Shown here piece after piece: positions 14,801-24,575 of a stretch of DNA of 36,837 nt. The position numbers and the translations under genes were made by a program. Position 1 is the first letter of the stretch. Every line of letters starts with the position of its first letter. The notes under the pieces are model-generated. The model ran no database searches. It had not been told where the DNA came from and saw only the letters and a list, made by a program, of their open reading frames with translations. The DNA is from Poteriospumella lacustris. Its lineage: Eukaryota; Sar; Chrysophyceae; Chromulinales; Dinobryaceae. The stretch is from assembly GCA_008000375.1 (NCBI GenBank), contig SMOI01000307.1, positions 1-36,837 of the forward strand. The letters run 5' to 3'.

Positions 14801-16345
14801 TTACTTCTTCTTGCCAAAGAAGGGCTTCTTGGCATCCGGCTTGCCCTTGCCTTTAACTTCTTCCGCCTTCCGCTTGCCAGTAGATGATTGAACGGTACCC
14901 AAAGACGTGAAGAAACTATCCACACGCTTTTGCGCCTTTTGCTGTTGTGCTTCTTTCAACTTCTTGATACCAGCAGCAACACGTTCCGCATTGAAGCCCA
15001 TTCTCTCTACCAAAAATGACGTTAGTCCAGCTTCATCAGGATCGTTCCATTTCAATTCCACGTCATCGGCAGACATCACTTCGCAATTCACGAAGAGTTT
15101 ACGAGCCTGTGCGAACAAGGGCTCCACCGTTTCGTAATTCTCATCATCCTCCTCCACAGGAACCGCTTCCGTGCTAGGTTGATCTACCGTGCCCTTTGTT
15201 GGCTCCTCTGGATTCTCTGTAGCATCGCAGCCTTCTTTGCTTTCGGCAACGGCTCCATCCTCAGCGGCCGCTGCGGTGGTCTTGAGAGAGCTTTCACCCA
15301 GAATATCTTCGATTTCTTCTCCGCGCTCTTCCTCTTCAACAATTTCGTCATCCATAGCATCTTCGTCGTCGTTCTCTTCATTCGTTTGTTCCGGTTGGTT
15401 CTTGGCGACACGCATCGGTAGCCAGTCAGGTGGCACGGCGTATTTCTTTTCGTTCTTCAGCGCCTCGATGATACGCTCCAGACTCTTGTGCTGCTTGATT
15501 AGTCTCAAGGCAGTCTTCGGACCAATGCCTTTAATGGTGGAGCAGTAATCGCATCCACACAGAATACACATATCAACGAACTGCTCGTACGTCAGATCCA
15601 AACCGCGCAGCATCGCTTCGAAGTCAATTTCCAAAATCGGGTTCTTGTCCTTCGTGGACTGCGACAGCGTCAATCGACGCACCAGTTTTGGTGTTCGAAA
15701 TGTAAGCGCATCCATATCTTCTGTAGCTGTCGCATAGACCTTGCTTTTGCGCGCTAGCTCAGCACATTGAGCTTCAGCTTCGCAAGGAGCAATGACAACG
15801 GGAATGCCCATCAGACGCAGCAATTCTTGGCAATCCTCGTTGTGTTGCCGGGTCACCTTCACGAGACGCTTGGAAAATCGCTCCACATCCTCCATATCTT
15901 CGGCGGCCTCAGCCTTAGCCAATTCAGCTTCCGCGTGGGCACGACGAGCCATACGCTTGGCAAGTTCTCCTCCCTTCAATTGCGGAGGCTTTCCATCGAA
16001 CACATAGACAGGACGGATTCCGGACGTCATGAGCTTGATGGTTCTATTGAACATTCCCTGGATGTGACTGGTGATTTCTCCAGCTTCGTTCATCAACATT
16101 GCTGCCGCTTGGTTACCAGGCCCGCCCGAACGAACTGCGATGAGAAACTGATACATGGCCATGGACGCATCAATCGCGATACGTCGTCCAGTGAAATTGT
16201 CAAGCTGCAAAAGCACACGGATAAAACCAAAGTGAGCTCAATTCTTTCTCTGATGAAAGTCAAACAACTGGGAACATACCTCTTGTTCCTTGATCGCCTC
16301 GGGGCATTCTTCCGACAGAAGTTTCATTAAACCATGGATTCCCAT
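14801..16345 (-). CDS. FEN1: Flap endonuclease 1 with an acidic insertion
   Basis: Structure-specific nuclease that cuts 5' flaps during Okazaki-fragment maturation and long-patch base excision repair, in the nucleus with PCNA. Exons 16345-16280 and 16204-14801 (75-bp GT-AG intron); 489 residues against about 380 in human. The first exon supplies the required N-terminus MGIHGL, which threads the active site, so this start is secure. Metal ligands are all present: D34 (IAIDAS), D92 (VFDGKPP), E164/E166 (CEAEAQC), D185/D187 (TEDMDAL) and D241 (CGCDYC). The helix-turn-helix GIGPKTALRLI follows. A stretch of about 90 residues rich in Glu and Asp, full-length positions about 290-380, is inserted before the LKWNDP block; relatives lack it. 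The PCNA box QKRVDSFF is at about 447-454, followed by a Lys-rich tail. Confidence 0.95.
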
Positions 16346-16988
16346 TTCTTTGTTTCTTGTCTTCTGCAATCAAACAACTCCACACTATTATTTGACAACA
16401 GGTCCAAGAACTATAGTTTTCTGCGGAAGCCCATCAAACACTTATCGTATCATTGATGTGCGACCAACTCACCCCTTCGACGCAACCACCGCTAAAAAAC
16501 GCTGAACAAATCCAAATTCAAACACAGGTTGACTCCAAAATTGTCGTCCTTTTCAAACAGACAGCGAATGACATGATGACGACGATGACGACGATGACGA
16601 TGACGATGACGACGACGACGTTTTGACGAAGAAATCACTATTCACTATTCACCTTGGATCAACAATTGACCATTTCGAATGGAAGTCACTGTATTTCATT
16701 TATTTAGTTTCATCTCAATCGAGTACATAATGATGAAGACCTACCAATTGTACACGACAAATGACAAGCGAACAAAGAGGGCAGAGAAAAAAGAACAAGA
16801 ACCAAAAATAATGCTATTCTGATAATGCTATTCTGATTTGGTCCCTCCAATGTCGTTGGATCGCGTTGTAATGATATGTACTGAGCAGCGACAGAGATAA
16901 AGAAAACACGACGAAGCCGCTTGACCCCTCCCCAACCCATGGGACCCTAAAGTACTTCACCTTCTCAGACAGAAAAAAGAAAAACCTT
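16346..16988. other. Intergenic region with GAC/GAT repeat, upstream of FEN1
   Basis: A 643-bp stretch between the 3' end of the glycosyltransferase-like gene and the FEN1 start, both on the minus strand. It contains an imperfect GAC/GAT tract at about 16574-16620. The remainder is A/T-rich, with no supported open frame. Confidence 0.6.
16574..16620. repeat. Imperfect GAC/GAT trinucleotide tract
   Basis: About 47 bp of mixed GAC and GAT triplets, about 230 bp upstream of the FEN1 start codon. It resembles the longer perfect GTC/GAC tract at 19998-20084, which lies in the promoter region of another DNA-repair gene. Confidence 0.85.
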
Positions 16989-18344
16989 CTATACCACGCT
17001 TTGCAGCATCTTGTCGATATCTTGCTTTTTGTACGACACGTGGCCCATCACATTCTTCAGACCAGTTGTTACATACGAAAAGTCACAGCCTTTAAAGCGT
17101 TCCAAACGTGCTTCACCTTTTGCGATCGCTTCTTGATGGCCGTAGATGCGGTCGAAGTGAATGTACTCGAAGGAAAACCACTCCGAAAAATACGGAAAGC
17201 GCTCTCGATAAACTGAGCAGTTTACATTGGGATAACTCCATGACTCCGACGGATGGCTGCAAAGACCCTGTAGATACAGCGTATGACGGTTGTTTTCGCT
17301 CCAAACCAAATCTGGTTGATCGCTGCGATAGCGCACGTGATCGGCGACATATACACCCAGTCCAAGTTCTCCCGCCCGCCAGATCGATTTGTCGCCATAG
17401 TATCCGTTCGGCGGGCGGGGATTGTTGCCGTCCCAATTCGGCTTCTGGTCACGTACACGCCATACGTATTCGTCGCGTTTAAACCAAAACACATACGTAC
17501 ACATGATGCAAAACTGACAGTAGCTGTTCTTCGCCTGTGTATAATGCTGGCCGAAGAATTCATCGAAGTCCTTCACTCCGTGCAGCTTCGCGATATACTC
17601 GCGAATTTCTCTTAGATGCGCCGTTTTGATCGTCATGGGGAAGTAAGTCATGCATTGCATCGGCATCTCCTTGCGCAAAATATGCAAAGTTGTCAACATC
17701 CACCGCCAATTGGCAGGAGGAAGAGAATGCCATCCGTGAATGATGGGCTTCCCATCTTCAAAGATATCTTCACGATCGACCAACGAGTGGAAGATCGTAT
17801 CGGTGTCCACTATCCCGACAAACGTCGCATTGGTATAATGGTCGGCCGTAAAACCTACATACTGCTGTCGCAGATAGCCCATTTTGTAGGGCAACAACGA
17901 GTAGTCGGTGACTCCAGTCGTGCTATTCCAGGCGTGCTTCACTGGGTGGTGCTGATACTTCAGATGTACAGGTGGGAACTGCCCTTGACGACCCTCAACG
18001 CGGAAGCTTTCCCGTGTGTTGTTTATGACATCAATGACATGTTTTTGGATGAAAGGCGTTCCCTGGAGCTCACCATCTATCACTAACGTCACCGATACTT
18101 TCGAACGATCTATCGGCCAGAAGATCATGAAGGATTGAAAGAACACATGGTACCATTCCATCACACGCCCACTTTTGGGGAAACCTGCTACGAGAAAGAT
18201 TTCCAGCTGTGGCCATGGACGATCACAATACGAAGCATTGTTTTGGGATAATTGTTTGGATCCAGAACATTGGTTGTAACAGGTCAGGAACAAGACCACC
18301 ACAAAGAGAGGAAAGAACCGTTTTGACCAAGAAAAGAGCGCCAT
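16989..18344 (-). CDS. Type II membrane or secreted GT-A-like glycosyltransferase candidate
   Basis: 451 residues, single exon. An N-terminal hydrophobic segment (about 10-23, LFVVVLFLTCY) fits a signal-anchor or signal peptide into the secretory pathway. A DxD-like motif, VGIVDTDTIFHS, near the middle, followed by DGKPIIHG, is the typical metal/nucleotide-sugar site of GT-A glycosyltransferases. Many Trp, Tyr and Cys residues and several Asn-X-Ser/Thr sites in the body (for example NNTR, NSTTG, NATF) suit a Golgi lumenal or extracellular enzyme. I do not recognise the exact family; a DUF-type glycosyltransferase is the best guess. There is no metal-ligand evidence beyond the DxD. It lies about 640 bp from FEN1 on the same strand. 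Confidence 0.6.
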   Translation of the reverse strand: MALFSWSKRFFPLFVVVLFLTCYNQCSGSKQLSQNNASYCDRPWPQLEIFLVAGFPKSGRVMEWYHVFFQSFMIFWPIDRSKVSVTLVIDGELQGTPFIQKHVIDVINNTRESFRVEGRQGQFPPVHLKYQHHPVKHAWNSTTGVTDYSLLPYKMGYLRQQYVGFTADHYTNATFVGIVDTDTIFHSLVDREDIFEDGKPIIHGWHSLPPANWRWMLTTLHILRKEMPMQCMTYFPMTIKTAHLREIREYIAKLHGVKDFDEFFGQHYTQAKNSYCQFCIMCTYVFWFKRDEYVWRVRDQKPNWDGNNPRPPNGYYGDKSIWRAGELGLGVYVADHVRYRSDQPDLVWSENNRHTLYLQGLCSHPSESWSYPNVNCSVYRERFPYFSEWFSFEYIHFDRIYGHQEAIAKGEARLERFKGCDFSYVTTGLKNVMGHVSYKKQDIDKMLQSVV

Positions 18345-18390
18345 GGAAGGATATTGTGTTGGCAGACTGAATTACCCCCTCGGTATGTTT

Positions 18391-18725
18391 TCACTTTCCA
18401 CAATGCCACACCTTCTTATACAATTTACGAGCTCTGAAAGAGCTTAGAGGGCCGTGATCGTGTGATGCGTGATGATGAGGTGAATGCGGGGAACTTTTCA
18501 AACAAACTTTTACGAGCTCTAAAAGAGCTTAGAGGTGATGATGAGTGAGGTGAACGAGAAGGCGACTTGAATTCAAGAAAACCAAGTACATTATGGTGGA
18601 GTAATATGCTATTAGATATTGACACTTACCCTCCAAGTATACGTACCTTTCAACAGAATCCCCCTCCATGACTCTCAATTCGTCAAACAACTTGTCAGAC
18701 AGGAACAACACCAAAGAAACGAGGC
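18391..18725 (-). CDS. Possible small spliced gene, 5' end uncertain
   Basis: A candidate internal exon at 18725-18647 (or to 18630) is bounded by a TAG acceptor and overlapping GTACGT and GTAAGT donors, and encodes LVSLVLFLSDKLFDELRV and onward. Two downstream acceptors, each at the end of the same 27-bp repeat, both keep frame. One (exon from 18518) gives a tail starting RARKSLFEK; the other (exon from 18433) gives RARKLYKKVWHCGK and a stop at 18393-18391. The upstream exon could begin at the ATG at 18876-18874 with a donor at GTGTAT, but that lies only 18 bp past the stop of the preceding gene. No family recognised. The evidence is the splice signals and frame only. Confidence 0.25.
18424..18450. 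repeat. 27-bp hairpin repeat, copy 1
   Basis: Contains AGCTCT-GAA-AGAGCT, a perfect 6-bp stem with a 3-base loop. The copy at 18509-18535 differs by one base (A for G in the loop). On the minus strand each copy ends in a pyrimidine-rich TTYAG, so both read as possible splice acceptors of the candidate gene at 18391-18725. Confidence 0.8.
18509..18535. repeat. 27-bp hairpin repeat, copy 2
   Basis: Second copy of the repeat at 18424-18450, offset by 85 bp. Flanking GATGATGAGGTGAA-like sequence is also partly shared, so the unit probably arose by local tandem duplication. Confidence 0.8.
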
Positions 18726-18894
18726 CTATGCGGGGTAAAAGAAAGGGAAAACAAGAATTCCATGGGTATACACGTAAACAGCTAGGTTTGGTCCGCAACG
18801 AACATTGGTCAGACTCAGCGGTCGAAACATCGCCAACCTGCGAGTAACGCGAAAGTACATTTACAGAAAGCTGCATTAACCGTACGACTATAGA

Positions 18895-19827
18895 TTATGA
18901 AGTCATTTCAACGAGACGGCTAGCGTTGTTATTGAAACGGTAAATGAAGAACGCATACAAGACGAACTTTCGCGCTTCCCGAAGAAAGCTTTCGGCGGTT
19001 TCTTCTCGCAAAAAACACAACGCCACGGCCCAGTACATGAGACGGAACATTTCCTTGGATATTTCTTTAATCGCAGCTTTCGTAAACCGTTCGTGTCCCA
19101 ACATCTCAACGTAATCCACTGTCTTTGGAAACTTCGGGGATGGAATATCCAAAGCGAGCTTCATCCGCCGGAATTTGACTCCCATCCAGTCATTGAACTC
19201 CCAACATCCATAATCAAAAGATTCCATAGAGGTAAACTGCAGCTTGGGTTGGACAATGTCATGGAAACGAAAGATGATTTCGGAGAGTGTCCGGTCGTAA
19301 CTGCAGCAGGTGTTGATCAGCAAATAGAAGGGGAAAAACGAACCGAAGACCTGTGAAAAGCCTCCAGAATATGCATGTCCCTGCGAATGGTCCCGTTTAC
19401 AATCCGAAGGAGAATACTGCGGGCAGTAGAGAAGCAAGCTTTTGACCATACGATAGTCTCCAATGATCATGGATAGGAAGAGAAGAGATTGGTAATGAAA
19501 AAGCGTCTCCACGTTCTTTATTGATCTCGGTGTGTAAAATCTCAAGAATATCAAGTCCTCCGCGCTAATACCCTCGTTAGTTTTCTCCATGAATGACGTC
19601 AATACTTCGTCAAACTCTTCCAAAGAATAAGGATCCGCCTCGAGAACCTTCACGCGGATTGTCGTTGCAAATTCAAGTACCACCGCAGCAAACTCTTCCC
19701 CCAAGAAAATACATTCAGCTTCATCAAGAATATTCTTGTGATTGGATCCCAGCTCCTTTTCCAGATTCTCCGCCTCCAACAACAATCGATAGCGGCTATA
19801 CGATAACTTGTGCTCCAAATGCGCCAT
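18895..19827 (-). CDS. 310-residue protein, family not recognised
   Basis: A single-exon frame with no stop across 310 residues and ordinary protein composition. The N-terminal third is helical and charged (LEAENLEKEL). The middle has hydrophobic stretches such as LFLSMIIGDYRMVKSLLL and FFPFYLLINTCC. The C-terminal part is again helical, with aromatic residues (MYWAVALCFLREE). There is no signal peptide, no clear membrane helix set and no catalytic motif that I can name. A helical-repeat (ARM/HEAT or ankyrin-like) fold would fit but is only a guess. It is divergent from the RecQ gene; the roughly 400 bp between them include a (GTC)29 tract, so that tract sits in both promoters. Confidence 0.65.
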   Translation of the reverse strand: MAHLEHKLSYSRYRLLLEAENLEKELGSNHKNILDEAECIFLGEEFAAVVLEFATTIRVKVLEADPYSLEEFDEVLTSFMEKTNEGISAEDLIFLRFYTPRSIKNVETLFHYQSLLFLSMIIGDYRMVKSLLLYCPQYSPSDCKRDHSQGHAYSGGFSQVFGSFFPFYLLINTCCSYDRTLSEIIFRFHDIVQPKLQFTSMESFDYGCWEFNDWMGVKFRRMKLALDIPSPKFPKTVDYVEMLGHERFTKAAIKEISKEMFRLMYWAVALCFLREETAESFLREARKFVLYAFFIYRFNNNASRLVEMTS

Positions 19828-19997
19828 AATACAATACTGATTGCCACCGATGTCAAGGTCAAAACGGTCAATGTCAATTTACACTTGGATTTTCTTGTGA
19901 CTTGTCAATTACCAAACAAACACGAACTGTTGTATACTCAGTGACGATTGGTCAAGTAATTCATGCATTCATGTCTTGCAGAAGATCCACAGGAGAT

Positions 19998-20084
<87 letters not shown>
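19998..20084. repeat. Perfect (GTC)29 microsatellite
   Basis: 29 uninterrupted GTC units (GAC on the minus strand). It lies 170 bp upstream of the orphan minus-strand gene and 147 bp upstream of the RecQ start, in their shared divergent promoter region. Frames through it give only poly-Val, poly-Arg, poly-Ser or poly-Asp and are not genes. Confidence 0.98.
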
Positions 20085-20085
<1 letters not shown>

Positions 20086-20231
20086 TGCCATTCTCTGTCT
20101 GTTTGAAAAGTTTCCCGCATTTACCACCATCATTTTATTGACGTGTCCTTCTTGGGGATTCTATGGCATATATCATTCTTCTTATGTCTGACGAGTAACC
20201 ATCGCATTGAATTTTCACAAGTCCCACGGAT

Positions 20232-22700
20232 ATGGACCGCTACTTAGTCTCGTCGAGTAAGAACCCTGAAAGAGATGATGACAACGACAGCTTTGGGGAA
20301 GAACTGACATTGGAGGAGGCCTTACACGCTGCAAATCGGGAGATATTCGGAAACAGTTGCTTCCGTACACAGCAGTTGGACATCATCAAAAGCATTATGG
20401 AAGGAAAGGATGTGTTCGTGATCATGCCAACTGGTGGAGGAAAGTCATTGTGCTATGCTCTCCCCGCCGTCCTCAGCAAGGGCGTCACCGTCGTCATTTC
20501 ACCTCTGATCTCTTTGATTGAAGATCAAGTCTCTTCGTTCATTCAGCTTCCTCGCGGGGGAATTCCAACTGCTTACTTAACGTCTACGTGCACAGAAACC
20601 ATGGCTCGCTCCATTCTCACAGGTCAGTGACTCTCGTCGCAGGTCAGAATTCAAATTCGTATTTTTTATCGTTGCTGCTCTCGTATCATAGACCTTTACC
20701 GTTCAAGGGGAGGAGTGTAAGTTTCATAGTGCATCGTTGCTTGGTTTACCTGCTGATTGTCTCACGATATTCTACCGCCATAGCGAACCATTCTTGAAGC
20801 TGTTGTACGTGACTCCGGAACGAATCGTCAAAGGTCAAGGGACACGGGCAGTCTTAGACGAACTCTACCAAAACGAAATGTTGGCACGATTCGTGATAGA
20901 CGAAGCCCATTGTGTCTCCTCGTGGGGTCACGATTTTCGAAAAGATTATGCCCAGCTGCAGCTGCTGAAAAACGAGTTTCGGGAAGTGCCCATCGTGGCT
21001 CTCACGGCCACCGCTCGTAAGAAAGTCGCCGACGACACCATGCGCATCTTACAAATCGAAGGATGTTGTTCGTTTAATACGGGTATGTGCCGATGGTAAT
21101 GTACTCTCGTGTGGAGGGGGCGGGATTCTCACTGGAGTGTATACGGTACGGGTGGCTGCTGTTCTTCGTGTAGGATTCGATCGACCCAACCTGTACTTTG
21201 AGGTCATTGAGAAGCCATTGAAGATTGAAGAAGCCTTTCAACAACTTCTACGGTACATTTTGAGTACGTTTCCTCAAGCGACAGGCATTGTCTACTGTAT
21301 GACGAAGAATGAATGCGAAGAAACCGCAGAAGTCTTGCGGAGTCATGGCGTAAGTGTATCGTCGATCTTCTTCCCCGTCTGCCTCGTGATGACCTTCTCG
21401 GCGAACACTGTACTCAAACTCTCTCTGTTGTTGTGACGCGTGGTAGATATCCGCCGACTATTACCATGCAGGACAGACCAAAGCAGAACGTAAATTGGTG
21501 CAAAGCGCATGGCTACAGGGAGAAATCAACGTGGTCTGTGCGACCATTGCCTACGGTATGGGTATTGACATGCCATCCGTACGGTTTGTGGTGCATTTGT
21601 CCTTAGCCAAGTCCTTGGAAGGCTACTACCAGGTATGCCACCCCTCCCTCTTTCTTGACTGAATCACGGTGGTGGCGTAATTCTTGGGTGGGGGAATGCG
21701 TCATAGGAGGCTGGTCGTGCTGGACGCGATGGCAATTACAGTGAATGCATCATCATGTACAACCGCAAAGATGTCGATCGTCTTGCCAGAATCATGGGCC
21801 GTCCTCGATTGTCCGCCAAGGACCGAGATCTGTACGTTAACGCCCCCCCCCATCCCCCATGTCTTCTGCTGGTATCCATTGACTCAGTCACGTTCTGTGC
21901 CCTGACATTCTTTTAGACTGGAAGAGATGCACGAATACTGCGAAAACGCCTTGTCATGTCGTCGTCAAACCTTCAGCGACAAATTCACCGAAACGCGATC
22001 GCGATTGAATCGTTGCGGTCGTATGTGTGACAACTGCAAGCACCAGGGCGGTGCGGCACGGCGGACCTTCTTACCGCTGAAGCCGGGTGTCACCGTCCTG
22101 GAGAATGTGAAGGCGACGACGACGACGATGACGACCGCCACAACAACAGCTGCTGCTACGCGTCCAACAGGAAACACGAGCAAACGGAACTATTCGCGTC
22201 TGATTGAAGATGAGGAGGTGGATGACGACGGATGGATCGCCGCCAAAGCCCCGCGACCGACCACGGTTGATGGCGGCAACCCCACAGCCATCGCGATCAC
22301 ATCGAAGCCTGCAGCCCCACCGAAAGCAGGCTTTGTGAAAGCCAGTATGTGGACTGGTGCGCCATCGTCGTCTTCTTCATCGAAGCAGCCGTCGACCTCT
22401 GCTGCGCTGCAGTCATCCGAGCAGCCGAAGACCGTCGCAACGAACGCGATGCTGCCATCGCGTTCCTTTCTCTATGAGGACAGTGATGACGAGGACCTCA
22501 CGTACCTGCAGGCTACTACCACCAAACCCTCCACAGCAACACGACCAACAGCGGTGGGACGCTCAACGTTCGCGAACACCAAAACCAACGCCATCTGCAT
22601 CGACGATGACGACGACGACCACGACGACGTCGTCGTCGACACCGGTGGTCGACCGCCACTGGCCGCTCGTTTCCAGAAAGCGAGTCAACTACGCCGCTGA
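20232..22700 (+). CDS. RecQ-family DNA helicase with helicase and zinc domains only
   Basis: ATP-dependent 3'-to-5' DNA helicase for recombination and replication repair. Seven exons: 20232-20622, 20692-20716, 20784-21082, 21174-21349, 21447-21632, 21707-21831 and 21917-22700; all introns GT-AG, 67-97 bp; 661 residues. Exon 2 is only 25 nt. The Q-motif-like FRTQQ is at 44-48, Walker A MPTGGGKS with K71, DEAH at 178-181 followed by CVSSWGHDFR, and motif VI AGRAGRDGN near 361-369. The RecQ zinc site has Cys at about 415, 434, 438 and 441. After it the chain turns straight into Thr/Ser- and Asp-rich low complexity, with no winged-helix RQC or HRDC domain that I can see. This outline resembles RecQ5-type enzymes, but the subfamily is unproven. 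Confidence 0.9.
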
Positions 22701-23121
22701 TCCATAGCATCGCTGCCCTCTATCGGTTTTCCCTGTAAATAACTGTCAAACTCCCAGAGGGAGTCGTGTTGTCCCCGTTGTAACCGATGAATGACTTTCG
22801 AATACACCGCAGGCGGGCGTATGGACTGACCGACTTACAAGAGTGCTGACACAGCAAGCGCACACAGCAATCGACGACAAAGCAAACAGACAAAGAAAAA
22901 AGAACAAAACTGAAAGAAACGCTGCAGAGTGTAGTGCGTGCTCAAAGGGTACATTGAGCGCTCAACGGGGGCGGGGGAGATAGCACGCGCAACAACTGTG
23001 GTGGAATGACGTCAGGAAATCAAAGACAATTGCACAACAACATGTAGTAGTTGATCGAATAAGGATACGCAAACGAGCAACACCGAATGCGATTGGACTT
23101 GTGTGTGGATGGCGATGGTCT
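22701..23121. other. Intergenic region between convergent RecQ and GST genes
   Basis: 421 bp that should carry both 3' UTRs. It contains a small inverted repeat, GCTCAA and TTGAGC, around 22940-22960 that could be a terminator-like hairpin. I see no open frame with support. Confidence 0.55.
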
Positions 23122-23805
23122 TTACGCCGACTGATGGAAGACACGGGCCACTTCAATTTGCATAAATGATCCGCACAAGCCAATGCTAACGGCATCAGCA
23201 CGCTTCTGCAGATAATTTCCGATCGCAGGAATTGAACGAATACGCTCCATGTATGCCAACAATGCCGGGTGGCTATTCACCGAGTCCTCCTTGACGGTGA
23301 GACAGGTATCCAAAATGTGGAAAATGGCAAAGTCGCCGTGATGAGGGGTGGGGCCTCCGAAGAAGGCTTGATCACCAAGCATGCCTTGAATGATGTTGAG
23401 ATTGCGAGGCAGGTTCTGGAAAAACGAGGCATAGTTTGTTTGCCAAGCTTCACTGTGAATTGGCCAAAAGTTGAGCAGCGGGTTGATGACGTTCAGCTCC
23501 ACCGCAAACTCATATACCATGTCTGCTCTCGCCGCTACAAATGGGTCTTCAGGGTAGATCTTGGCCAGTTTGGCAACCAGCCGGACGATGGCACCCGTCT
23601 CGGCAATAATCTCGCCAGAAGGCAGTCGCATGGACGGCAGTTGATCGAAAGGAGCGATCTCGGTATGTCCTTTGATGCCCATCCAATCCTTCATGGACAC
23701 GGTGACATCCTGGTATTGAATACCAGCATACTCGAGGATCATACGAATAGCTTCCGCGCGAGCACGGAATGGCAGATAGTACAGGGTCAATTGCGAATCA
23801 GACAT
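23122..23805 (-). CDS. Glutathione S-transferase, sigma-like
   Basis: Cytosolic transferase that conjugates glutathione to electrophiles. 227 residues, single exon, normal length for the family. The N-terminal thioredoxin fold has a catalytic-type Tyr in LTLYYLPFRARAEAIR (residues about 6-21), as in sigma/pi/mu classes. QLPSMRLPSGEIIAETGAI supplies the cis-Pro and the glutathione-binding Glu-Thr pair. The all-helical C-terminal half runs from about 90 on, with GDQAFFGGPTPHHGDFAIF matching the conserved N-capping region. The class assignment is by eye. A broken inverted copy lies at 27478-28168, on the other side of HID1. Confidence 0.9.
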   Translation of the reverse strand: MSDSQLTLYYLPFRARAEAIRMILEYAGIQYQDVTVSMKDWMGIKGHTEIAPFDQLPSMRLPSGEIIAETGAIVRLVAKLAKIYPEDPFVAARADMVYEFAVELNVINPLLNFWPIHSEAWQTNYASFFQNLPRNLNIIQGMLGDQAFFGGPTPHHGDFAIFHILDTCLTVKEDSVNSHPALLAYMERIRSIPAIGNYLQKRADAVSIGLCGSFMQIEVARVFHQSA

Positions 23806-24575
23806 GGCGACAGTTGAGTTGGATCGTTCGCTTTGAAAAACACAAAAGCTCTGTCCACAAAACGCGGTAGGTCAATTACCCACGCAGTAAGAAGGGATAT
23901 AATACGGTGGTATCTTTCTAAATTTAAGAAGAAGAACCAGGAAACTCCTTCCTCTACAGCCTTCTTCTTCTACAATCAATGAGTGACTTGATTGAGCGCT
24001 TCGCTGTTGGCACTTCGAGGTGCTCCGCAGCAAGACACAGAACATCTCAAATCACCCAGCAGTATCCACTTCTTCGTGTCCTCGTCAGCAACAGGTGCAA
24101 TGGTTAGGTAGGCAACCCGAAAGAAAGAGATTCCAAATTCTTGTTGGGGGCGTTGATGAGGGTTTCATGGAACAGACCATTGCGTCAGCCGACGGGTACA
24201 ATCATGAATATTTTCGCGCTTCCTGCGCGCCCCTCACCTGGCGTGAGGGTCGGCGCGCTCACGCTCCGCATATCAACGGGCCAGCCGAGGCAGCGATGAC
24301 AGGAACAACAAGAAGAGACGCGTTCGCGTGCGAATCCGTCGGGTGTTTACTTAGGTTAAAGTCGCTGTTACATTTGTATCGAGATACACACACATAGCAC
24401 GCGATACCTACCGCGAATGCGGGGGCGGGGATAAAGGATAACGAAAGCTAAACAGCCCACACACAGCAGACACAGCAGCAACAGTAGCAGGAAGTACCTA
24501 CTGCCAAGGGCCACGACAACACGACCGGCTGTTTCGCCTTCGACCACTGCAAACCATTGCCACCCACACCTGCCC
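23806..24575. other. Long intergenic region with strong hairpin
   Basis: 770 bp between the GST promoter and the 3' end of HID1. It contains a GC-rich hairpin at 24225-24258. An unsupported plus-strand open frame (about 24020-24397) has no domain or codon structure that I trust. Nothing else recognised. Confidence 0.5.
24225..24258. repeat. GC-rich inverted repeat (hairpin)
   Basis: GCGCGC then CCCTCAC, a CTGGC loop, then GTGAGGG, a 3-base bulge (TCG) and GCGCGC: 13 pairs in all. It stands in an otherwise gene-free stretch. It could be a structured RNA, a terminator-like element or the core of an old mobile element; no other evidence supports any of these. Confidence 0.7.

Noticed and set aside
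19902-20141. Open frames through the GTC tract (poly-Val, poly-Asp, poly-Arg)
   Set aside because: They are products of the microsatellite only.
24020-24397. 125-codon plus-strand frame between GST and HID1
   Set aside because: No domain, unusual composition, overlaps the GC hairpin, no splice or start support.
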